DNA of 64,000 nucleotides. It comes from Spirometra erinaceieuropaei (taxonomy: Eukaryota; Platyhelminthes; Cestoda; Diphyllobothriidea; Diphyllobothriidae). The stretch lies in NCBI GenBank assembly GCA_902702965.1, contig CACRXP010000667.1, positions 63,654 through 127,653 of the forward strand. The letters run 5' to 3'. Below, piece by piece: positions 14,901-26,900 of this stretch; position 1 is the stretch's first letter; each line of letters begins with the position of its first letter. A program made the translations under genes and the position numbers. The notes below the pieces were generated by a model. That model made no database searches. It was not told the DNA's origin and saw only the letters and a program-made list of their open reading frames with translations.

Positions 14901-17900
14901 CGCCATGCAGCGGCAAAACATCGGCGAAACACGCGTGTATGGACTTTTGGCTAGTACCTGTGCTGTTAATATGGTAACACCATACACTAAAATTATTTAA
15001 ATGTAGACAAATTAAGTTGAAAGTTAACGCAAAACGCAGGGAGGCGTGGACTTAATTCTATCATGCAGAGAAACTTACGTGCAGGCAAATGTCTTCTGAT
15101 ATGCCGTGTCGTAAAATGCGGAAAACGTGCAGGGAGGCTGTTACAATCCTTCCACATGAAAGGACAATTAACCAACTGCGCCTGCCCCATTAACGATTAG
15201 CCATTAAATACAGAGCAGGCGGTAGGCCGGATTAATGGTAAGCCAGTAAGTGTAGTAAACTGGATGTCGGAGAAGGCTTTCCGGCCCAGAGTTTGCGTGA
15301 TATCTCAAGCATTACGTGAACGGTAGATTAACATTCCGCGTCTTGCAACTGCAGTGGCTTACTTCTCATCGTCCCCTTGAAGATAGTACATTGAATGTTC
15401 TCGATGGTAAAAACAGCATAAGCAATTTGCCTATATTCTTAAATCTTTGGCGAAAGGTTTCAGAAATATAAGACACCGTTTTCTATATTACCGATGGTTT
15501 CAGTTGAAAGTGATAAAATAGCAATTGAGAACAAAGATAGTGGCACTGTTAGGCATACCAACTACGAATGAAATATACACTTTGTGCACCCGAAAGTCTG
15601 TGAGTTGCTCAAAATTTTTGAAGTCCCCAGTTATGTCTGAACTGGACTTTTCGTAAAGATAGTTTGAATGAATAACAAGTTGTGGAGGCAGTTATAATGG
15701 GCAGAAGCCGAGAAGTCATTCTGCTTCGGACACTGATAACGATTTGCCACGGACTAAACATTCTGACGTTGTCAGCATAAATGAGAAGTCAAAGCAAACC
15801 TAGCTCATCCATTGTCTGAATGATAAGCAGATCTATGAGAATCCTTGTCATTAAAAAGATAAGATCAACGGAAAATATTTGAAGAAATACGAGTACGATT
15901 AAAAGGTTTTGATATTGATAATTTTACGGTGTCATTTCAACATAATGGTCTAATACTTTAGCGTTTTCTCCTAACAACTTTGGTTTAATCAGCTTTTACC
16001 CGTTGGCATGCACCTAGGTACTAGTGCCCTATGCGCTTCTTACTAAAAAAACAGTCCATCTTGTCATATTATTTCGTAAAATGTCATATGGGCAGAATTT
16101 GTTCAGAGTGAGAAGAAAAATGCCGACTGGTATAACGCAGTTTCACATTACCAATCTTGTTTGGCGTCATTTGTTACATTTATGATTAAAATGCAGTCAT
16201 AATCTCCCGTTGCACATCTTTAGCGAATGCAGGTGCTGGCAATATTTTAATTAATATAGCCAAGCATTAAAATTCAGGCAGAGACTTGTACAAATATAGA
16301 ACTTGTATTGTCATTGTACTCTTATTAATTTTAAGCTTTAAGACTAGCGTTTACGCTAGTGCCAGATGAGCTTACGAAGCAGAATTATTTTTGGTTCACA
16401 CTGTCATTTAGACTGTCAAATTAATTAAGAACTAAACAAGACAAATTGCCCAAAAATAATTTTTCCATTTTTTGAATATGTGGAAAAAGCACACATGTGA
16501 ACATAAAAAAAAACACGTTAGGCGATATTTTGATAAAATCTCTCGTTTAAATGTCAAACGTGTTGACTTTTGCATGTGTGGCGTCCTGATGTTGTTTTCA
16601 AGTTCAGCCACAGAAAGGTCTTGGATTACTCGCCGCTATCCTTCTGCTGACGCATTTTTAATTGCTCAAGGCATTGTGACACGGACCTTCTTTTTATGCT
16701 GCACTTTATTGATTGTGAAGTCTGTAACATGCATTCCCTAGATACGTGGTCTGGTTGAAAATTATTATCAGATATTTATATTCTCCAGACGTAAAATGAT
16801 AATAGCATACATGTGCATAATGTTACTAGATCCGTCTTCCAGTGCCTGTGCTACCAAGAATTTAGTCTGTGTTTTATTTCGGGTTCCAGTGTGACAGATT
16901 GGTGTTTGCGGATTTTAGAAATGAGACCGATCGCTCCAAGCACGACCCCATGATGCGTTAACTATACCTCAATAATGGCCCTGTTCCTCGTTCTTGCTTT
17001 GCGAACTTATAATAAATTCGGCTTTGTTGAATGGATTCAAAAAATGGTCCTTAAATGTTGCATCAACACTTTTTATATGAGGTGCGACACCGATTTTTGT
17101 TTAGAATTGCTATTGATATGTTTGCTTAATTCAATTACAGTCAAATATAAACGATCAGTATTCAGTTTAACTAGTAAGCGAGTCATGTTTTTCAGAAATA
17201 TAATATTTTGACTTACTCATAAAACGCGTCCTATCATACCCAAAAGTAGGAATGTCACTTCACAAATAACGCGGAAATAGGTCAAATATACCTAGCCTTT
17301 GGGATACCGAAAGCAACGGATTTCAACTGATAACATTTTGACCTGTGGGATACGTTTCCGCTGCAAAACGAATTCTAAATTTCTGTCCCTATCAGGTCGC
17401 ATATAACAGTCGCATACAGCAGTCAATCTTTTGACTTCATAACTTTGGATAACTTTTGTTTATTTCCAGTCCCATGGAGTGAGAGCGCAGCAGACAAGCA
17501 AAACATTTATATATCTCTTGGCATAATTTCTTTAACAAAGCAGCGGTTATTTGGGATAGTTCATAATTTCACCTTTTTCCTACCATCTTAGTGCAGACAT
17601 CATCTTGCTGCAAAAGATGTCCGCCTCGCTTTGCTTACGAGGTAAATTTGGATGTGCATTCCAAGGGATTCATAAGTTCTAAGACAACATGATGTCGGGT
17701 TCTGAATAATTAACAGGACAGGTGGGTTTCTACAGCTGAGTCCGACTTTTGATTGGTTTTTAGACTGGATTGGAGGTTTTTTATATGTGCGAGCGGCAAT
17801 GAGTTGTGTGAGCAGCTAGGCGGAAGAGTATGCCGTAGGGGCAACATTTTTAACTCTCGTGCAGGACACATCTTAAACAGATTTCTGACTTTGCCTAATA

Positions 17901-20900
17901 CTGCGTTTATCTTTGGCACAAACAATGACAATTAAAGTTAGCGATGATTGACTTACATTATGAGTTTACAAACGGTAAATAGAACCTATTTCTACAAATT
18001 TTACTATGAACATTTCCAATGAAATAAATTTGTTTCCATTAAATATACACACAAGTTTTAGACATTACGCAGAATCATAAAGTCTTTCGCGGTGGAAAAT
18101 TCTCCATATTCGTTTGTCATACAAATTTGCCTCTTTAGAATTACGTAAACTTCGGTATTATCTTTTCCGTATATATTGACAGCGGGTAATTTTTCACGAC
18201 GGGCATTAAAATGTTTATCACCATCCTGATCATCACACCCAACTACCGTTAGTTTATTGAAACTACGAGGGAAAAGGCTCTTATGCTTACGTTTATTAAC
18301 TAACAAAATACTTTGTTAAACAAATTTCTGTGAAAAAGCAGAATCGCAAAGAAATTTATATAAAAAGTAATAAGTCCCTTGGGAAATGCAACAAACTTTA
18401 TCCTGGCACTTTTTAACAATGGTTTCCCAGATCGTCTACGGACGCGATACAAATATGCAAAGCAATAAACATTTTTGAAAGAGCCAAAAATCGATACGGT
18501 TCTTTAATTCTAGCCAATAATTCATGGCTTGGTTGACATTTCGCGCTTACTTGTTGTGGCCTCTTCCATATTTCCTTGAGATTATTGTAACTGTTGTTTA
18601 GCCCAGTTTGCTGGCTAATGTACGGTTCATCGGAATAGATGGCCTCTAAATATTCACGACCTTTTCTAGACGGACAGACGCAAGCAATGCGAGTTTTGTC
18701 CAAACAAATTCATGGCCAGTTTCCACTGTGTGTATTACAACTTGGGACAAGCAGTCTCGCCTCCTTACGGCCAGTTTATGTTCATGTATGCGTGTAAAGG
18801 ACCAAATTTATAGTTTTGCCACAGTACACTGCATATGGAATCTTGTAGACGACCTCTTATCTCAGTATCCAACCTTACCTTCGTGGTGCACAGTGATCGT
18901 TGGTTTGTACGCCTCTTGTATTTGATGTTTTTAGGTGTCTTTCAACGCGTTTAGACACGTTCTTCATATACTAAAGTGTTCTCTAGGATTTCTGTTCGGG
19001 CGTTTAGTCGGAACATACTAGTGCATTGTCTTTTTCTTTTTACTTCTGTTGTCTCCCGCACCCTCGTATAAAGTCTCTGTAGAGACGCCGGAAACTCGCT
19101 CAGAAAACAAGCCTCTATGTGCCAGATTTTTATACGAAGTTCAAATGTTTAGGAAGTGGGATTATTTTGCGCAATGCAAAATGCTACATAATATTCTTCA
19201 TCATCCGCTTCCCCGTTAAAAATAGGCATTCGATTATAATTCTATAGAGAGCTAGGGAATAAACGTCGACCATGTTTCCAGTGCACGCCTACAGGCAAAA
19301 TCGGTCTCGCAACGCATGCCAGTCACATGACAAAAGCTTTCCATGGCCACAGTCAAAATAAAATGGTTGTTAATGTGTCTTTTAGAGTAACAAGTGTGCG
19401 TTCAACGCGCCATGCAACTCAAATTTTGCTTTAGAGTCCGCACCGTCTTCTTCCCGCTAACCTGTCTCTGGCGGCGGATATCCCTCCGTTCTACAGACTG
19501 TTGTTTCACATTGCACAGCCAAGGTCCACCACTGCCGCCTTTTGGGCAAAAAGGCATGTAAACTAATTTGTGGTCTCCGAAAAATTCTGGAAAAGAGCGT
19601 CAAAACCCAGTTTGCTGTCGAAGTGGTCGACCAGCAGCGCAACATAGTTTGTTTTTAAGGTGGCAAGAATACCGTGTTAGTTGCAAAATTACCTCGTCTC
19701 ACTTGCAAATAATGGCGAATGTCATCGTTGCATCAAATTTGAAATCTCAGTGGCACTGTTATACACATCGCTAAAGTGATTCCATTTGGGGCAGCAAATC
19801 TGGTCCTTGCACTTACAGTTCTAGAATAATTTTATAGGCTTTGCCTGTTCGAATTACTGTGACACAAAAAATGCGAAATGCGGAAAAATAGATGTAACAA
19901 ATACATGATTGCCTATGTTGAACAACGTCCATGACTTAGGCTCCTGATAATACCTCAGCATAGCAAACTGACTCATTTTCAGTCGGCCTATGCAGCCAAA
20001 CATAGACAGTTCCCACAAAGTATATTGCCTGTATCAAGCTGATTTGTTAGCAACAAACTTTATTTGCATTCGCAATGTCGCCAAGAAACAGCTTTAATTA
20101 AATTTGACTAGGAATACGTCAATTAAAATAAATGATACTATTGCGGTACAAAATGTGGAACAATAAAATTTTAAAACGCAAATCCCCAAAAAGATAGATA
20201 CATACTTTCTAAATTTCGATAAATGGAAGATTACAACTTCAAAAAGACGCCTAATGATGACACTTGCCGAAAAGGTGTACTTCTGATAAAAAGTTTTACC
20301 ACAAAAACATCGGGAAGTTGACGATGGAGGAAAACGTTAATCTGTAAGGGTGGACTGCTCTTCGGTAAATGCTTTCCACTTAGGATGTTACCCAACAATT
20401 ATCAATGTCTTCCATGCGGCAAAGCTATATTCGCTTACACTCAAGTCTACCTCTAGAATGACAAAAACTGCAACGTACGGAAGGCGCGCTTTTGAAAAGT
20501 AATTTGGATCTTTCTTTATTTATACGGCAGATATATACGGAGCATTAATAACGTACAGGACGACAACAACTAGCTTTGCAATGACGGACCAACAATGCTC
20601 AAAAACATCCTCCTGCCTAATTAAACTAACGCTTAAAAATTCCATTTTAGCGCATTTCCGACACCGACGAAACATTTTGGAGCGTCTGTAAAGCGCCACG
20701 TTTTGCCTAAAGCGGATGCCCACGACAACAGAAGCGGTGTTATGTGTCTAGTCAAAATGACTTTCAATTTTCTGACTTGAAGGCCCAATTGTAGGAGCTG
20801 ACAGTATTTCCTTGTGCTACATCTGGAAACATCAATGCAGGAGAATAACACATGTCATTAATAAAATGGTCTACAGGTGTGGCCTGGTTACTTTTTACCG

Positions 20901-23900
20901 ATTAAGCGGTCCAGTAGGTGGAGTTAATACCTCTGCACCGACTATAGCTTACTGAATTTTCTACCGCTCTCGATGGCTGATGGAAGAACGTATTTGACGT
21001 AAAGTGGGAAAAATTGTATAAAATGTTTCAGCTACGAATTAGGTGCACATTGCCGATGTTAACATATTTTATAGCTAGGAGGCGGGGAAAGTTATTTATA
21101 TTTGAAATACTGCTATACAAAATCACATTAGTTACGAATTGTGTGCTTTGTTATTAGGGCACAGTCTTTTAAGTTTCGTATAAATCACGACAATTTCGGT
21201 TTCGTATTTAATTTTCATGTTTTGTTCCAGTAATAGCTGGCGGATCTAAAACACCCACAGTCAGTAAGAATGATTAAATAGAACTCTGCATGTGTGTTCT
21301 TGGACATAACGTACAGCTGGACTCAATGGGCAAAACATCCAGTTTTGGCTATTATGAATAAACATGGGTGAACACTATTTTGGCTAAAAATGTGACCCTG
21401 ACATATTTAGTTTGCCATTTGGAAATTAGTTTTTTTCGAGGAAAACGCGCACTATGTTTCCCTTTGTTCCGCATAAAGTGGAAACTTCCGCTAGACTGAG
21501 ATTTCGGCAGACAACCTACCCGAAACTGAATGTGCTTTTCCGACCAATTATCATAGCGCCATCGTAACTGCGTCTTTTGCTACACGATATTTATGCTCTC
21601 TGTCGTTTTTCCAAGTGTCCTAGTCAACATTACTTAGTTCCTCTCTTCAATGCTTGAAAAAGCCATTCGGGCAGTCCTTTCCGAACTCAGGCGTTAATTA
21701 CTGTTTATAGACCCATTAAAGTTCCTAGCTTGTATTGTTCCCTCACATTATCAGATCGGACTGGAATAGGATCCGAACCTTGTGTACAATCGCCAGCGTG
21801 TTTTAAACATGCTGTCTGCTATGATATAGGCATTAAAAAGTTCTTGAAGACAACCTATGTCTGTAGACTGTCCTCAGTCTCAGAGATAAACATTAAGTTC
21901 CAGAACAGCAGCCTACGTAGCACAGCAGTATTTATGGTCGAACTAACAATCATTTACATAAGACTGAGCAGATGCAAACTTAATTGGTAAGAACCCGTCT
22001 CAGACCGATTTTTGCGCACTAAGACAGGCGTAGCATACTACAGCAGAAGAAAGGAAGAACGTACGAAGTTTTTTCGTTACAACTTAATTCACTTCGACTA
22101 AACTTTGAAAATCTCGGCGCATCGGTGGGATTCGAACACACGACGGCAAGAGTAGGCTTTATTACAGCCAGCGTTCTAACCGCTTCAGCTGCGAGGCTCT
22201 ACCGGACGACAGGAGTTTAATCACACTTGGGTCAATCTTACTCGCCCAACCTACCGCGACGCCCAAAATCCACCAAATATGATACAGCAGACTGACTGCC
22301 CACAGGATTTCGTAAGCAACACATTTAGAATCTACCAGACGACTACCAGGTTCACGTCATTAATAGGGATTATGGCAGATTACAAATGATTACCTTTGGC
22401 CCGACTTTTTAGCCAAAACGAATTATTTGATGTCTGCCATACCACCTATTAATACCAAACTAACGCAACAAGACCAGTCATGAGACATTTTCCCCAGGCT
22501 CTAACTGTCACTCCAGACTGTGTCGTAGGCACTAACGCGATTTGGGCGTTTCCATGAAACAGAGCGCTTTTGACAAAAATATTGATAGGAAAATAGGATA
22601 ATGGAACGCATGTGGACACTATGCTTTGTGCCTTAAGTCCTGCGTACTCGCGGGCGCATATGTGAATCGAAGTCTTCCCCGACGTGTCTCCTCTTGCAAT
22701 ACGGAGCAAACGAAGTTACTGCAACCATGTACTTGTTTGGGGTTAACAGAAGTCTCTGTGCTCTGGGGGAGACAGACGCAAGTCATATTAAGCGCTGTTA
22801 GGCAGTCTAATCCTACTGACCAGATTCAGTGCCGGCTGTAGTGGGCTGCTGTTAAAACCTGGATGCCATTCATGACTGGACTTCGAAGGCCGTAAAACCT
22901 CATTCGAGGCAGTTGCTTAAATTCACATAATTTCGGTTTGCTGCAGATATCTATTGGTATTCAAAGTAATTTTTGCATTACTAGCAAATTTTGTTACATT
23001 TTTTCTGATGGTAGAACCATCGGGGCGCCGAAAGTACGGCTGTGTTCAAAAGAAATTTTCATCGTTTCGCAGTTTTTACAAAAGAAAATTTAACTCCGGT
23101 TTTTTTCGCCGAAAATGATTTTTCCAAGCGCAAATTCTGCTGATGGTTCCCAGTATGGCTTTGTTATAACTGACAGCAGATTTTTAACCTAAGTTGGTGC
23201 AAGCGTAAAACACGATGACCCGTTTTTCCTCCTGGATATGTCAAATCGCAACATGTATTGTTTCTTTTCAACACTACATCCTACAGAAGCGCATTAAATG
23301 ATTACTATGTGCTGGTTGTTAGTATAGGCTACGAATTACGACGTATTTTAAACTCAGGAGCAAACGTCAGAAAAAGTAAATTCAAAAGTCTTATCGACGT
23401 ACCTTCCGATAACCATGTAACCCTTCCCTGTCAGCCGAAGGTCCGTCATTGCCCTGAATATCCCACCAACAGTCTCGCCCTGACAAAAGCAGACGACCAC
23501 TTTTGCTTTGTTTGACGGGTTAAATAACTGTCTGGCGAGTTGAATAAAGGCACTGCGTGTTTGCTTGTTATCGATTGAGAACTCATTTTCAGCGCAAATT
23601 CCTCGTAGTTGCATTTCTTTCTTCAGGGCCAAGATTCCCTTTTCTCCGTAGAGGCCTAGATTTATAATATGCTTTGATGAGGCGGAATCAGCGTAGAAGG
23701 TAATTCCAAAATGCAAAATAACATAAACTCGCTGTATCTTCCGATTACCAACTTTTTAACTCCAATGGAAAGAATTGGAAGCTTCCTCGAGTATGCGCTG
23801 TCAGTCGACTTACGTCAAGGAAAATATGTACGTGCCAAAGAAGTAAGAAATAACTTAAACGAATGTAAAGGTCATTATTTCCTGATATTTCATTTGATTC

Positions 23901-26900
23901 CAGCACGTGATATGTCGCCGGTATAGACTGGCATCCCTCCTGGGGATTGAGTGACTGGGACGGAAATTTTAAAGCGAAGCTTTGTCAAACCTCGTGCTTT
24001 AAAATTTAAGTCAGGCAGTCGGCTTTCCTCTCCATATTACGAATCGGCCTGTCTGAGATTAGGCTCACCCGTTTCCAATGACAGAGCCATTTAGGTCTTA
24101 TTCAAATTTTCGACTGAATCCCGTAGTAGGCCTAGGACACGTACGCAGTGCTATTGTTAAGTGTACTGTTTCAGATGGCATGGCTTAAGAAGATATATTG
24201 TTTTTACTTTTTTATTAACTACGACTCTTCCCGTGACCCCTAGAGCAGAGGGGTAATAGTTATTGATACCAGTTCCCGCCCAGAAGGGTGTGGATAATGC
24301 TATCCTACCGATTATTACAACTTCATATTAGCTAATGACTGTTTAATGATTCGACGTAGTGCCTAGGTTAGATAATATAAATCCAGCAGTTCTCTCATCC
24401 CTAGCAACCAGGCATCAATAACGTGCGATAAGTAAATTTGTTTCTCGCGTCAACTCGGAGAGTGTTTGAGATGTGCATAATCTTAACTTCTTGTAGTGAC
24501 AGACTATGCCTCTTTGACGGTACACTGACAGTACATAAATCATTCTCCCTAGTCGAGTGAACACTCTCAATGACCTCACATTAATGATAGTGATTAATGG
24601 CTCAGTTTTAATAAAATCAGATTTTTCTTAAAAGCGCATCAGTTTCGTCTCGTAGGAGTATGCCAGTTTACAAATTTATGTTAACACAACACCCTGCTGG
24701 CCCTTCGTTTCAAGAGCGTCAGTCCTCTCTCATACTCGTGAACCAACGCACGGGCTGTTGTTTATTTTTTACGGAGGGATTTTCGACGTACAGTCGTTCA
24801 TATCGCAGATTAATTTAAAGTAAAATATGTAAAACAATGTTACGCCTATTCGTGCACTTTAAAAGTATACTGTTGGTTGCCAAAAAAGTTCAATCTTGGC
24901 TTATCCAGCCTGTTTGGCAAATTTTCGGTGCGTGACAAAAAACCCAAACTTCCAATTGTAGCTTCCTCTCGCTGCTTTCTAAAATTATAAAATCTAAAAC
25001 TTCATTGATACAACTGAATTAGCTAACATAAAATCCGACCTGCGTAATCGGTAAAATTTTTATGGTTGCATCGACTATTTTCGAAATATGGGTTTTTGGC
25101 CACATCCTGAAAAATCATACGCTTCTCACATTGAGTATGTCGTAAGTTAATTTGATGGACGATCTGCCGGAAATGAGATTGCATCAAAACAATTAACCCA
25201 GAAATTCGATGGAAGTCTCGTGTGGAGGTTATTTTTCAAAATACTATTTTAAAACTTAGCCGAGTATAGTGGGGGGGTAGACTATGTCAACGACATAAAA
25301 ACACAGTAAATTACAGCAACATGACCTTAATTAAGATGGGATGAAACATGTTATTTGCCGAATAGGTTTAAGGCATTTTATGAGTAAATTACCCGAGATA
25401 CACTTAGAGGTCCATTAAATATAGCAGACCTGAGGATGATAATGCTTTACCAGAAAAAACACTAGAAATCCCCGATAAAAAGCAATTGACTGCGTTCCTC
25501 CTGAAGGATTCTCAATTGGAATTTCCGCGCGTCAAAGTAAACGGCGGTCATTTCGAATTTGCAATGATCCTGCTGATCTGAGCAACTACATAGGCATGTG
25601 CAGCAGTGGCCAGTTAACTCAAAAATGCTCCCTCTTCGAGTAGGCAATTTAAAGAAAATGAAATCTAATACCAACTAGAAGCGTGGAATAATATTTTTGT
25701 GCATGTGTTCTATAAAATATATTAGCATTTAAAGGAGCACTAGAACCGATGGGAAAAATTCATACCCATAAGTGGTAATTTATCCCAGAGTGCAGCTTAT
25801 GCAGACGGTCAAAAAGAATCCCGTTTAAAAGCTAGCCTCCTGACGCCAATAAATATACTAGGTTTTTGTCGTATGATAATTATTATTGCATTACTACTTA
25901 AATAATCGTTTTGAAACAAAAACATGTCAGATGTTTGGCCAAAATTTCATGGAATGGCACATCCACAGCGCACTCAAATTCGTCCTGCTGGAAATAGACA
26001 GACACAGTTTTATATTTATCAGTAAAACAGAGATGAGCATATGCCCATTGCGTAAGCTATGCGCACGCACACTTCTCTAAGGTGGCCAGCGTTGAACTCC
26101 TTCAATATATCAAGGCAAACACGATTGTATCCAATGGTGAAAACTGGATCCTTCTTTCTGTTGACATTCCACACACGCTAATTTGTACAGACTTCAATGG
26201 AGTGTAACAAACTCATCTAAAATTATCGGGTATAAAGATATAAGTCTAGTATCAGTTTGGCTTGGGCTTCATGCAACTGCCGGAATTTTCCTTAAAATCA
26301 AACCTACACGGTTGATAATGAAAAACCTTTCAAGACACAGCAACTTTGGCGAATACAGTCGACCTTGCTGGTCCGATAATGACGGCAATGTAAACGTAAA
26401 TATGGAAGACGTTATTTTGAACTAAAACCACGGGGGTATATGAATACTTCCCTGGCCATGAATTGTGTGAATTAAATAGTATTGTTAAGGCAAAATTTAA
26501 ATTGCCAAATTCCGTTCATCAAGTTGGCCTTTTTAATTTTCAGTAGCATTTTAAAGTCTTTTATTTATGCTGTTTGGAATATCCGACATTTAATCATTTT
26601 TGCTTTAAAGAAAATCGCAAATTTTTAATACATCATAAGGCCGATATATGCCTGCTTCGAAGTTATTTCGTCCACCGCGCAAAAAGTATTAATAAAGATT
26701 GATCCCAGTTATTTTCCGATTAACAAATAAAGTTACCTTTGGAGTTAACCAAAATCACGTATGTCCATTTAAAGAATCGGAGGATTGATGCAATGACCTT
26801 CACCTGCAGAGCGTCGGATGGTACTACTCGAATAAATGTTCCATATTCCATAACGTCACTTAAGGAAGCAGCTGTCGCAGAGTAACCAATCTGAGGAATG

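Larger units (their letters stand above)
14000..23402 (-). other. mGluR intron 2
   Basis: The largest intron, about 9.4 kb, with GTACGT donor and TCGCAG acceptor. It holds the hairpin repeat at 14421-14992 and the tRNA-like repeat at about 22110-22410. In 15.0-22.1 kb and 22.4-23.4 kb I recognise nothing. Confidence 0.8.

Noticed and set aside
22118..22198. A functional tRNA gene
   Set aside because: The acceptor ends pair poorly, the variable region is aberrant and a diverged sister copy lies at 49.3 kb, so it is called a repeat.
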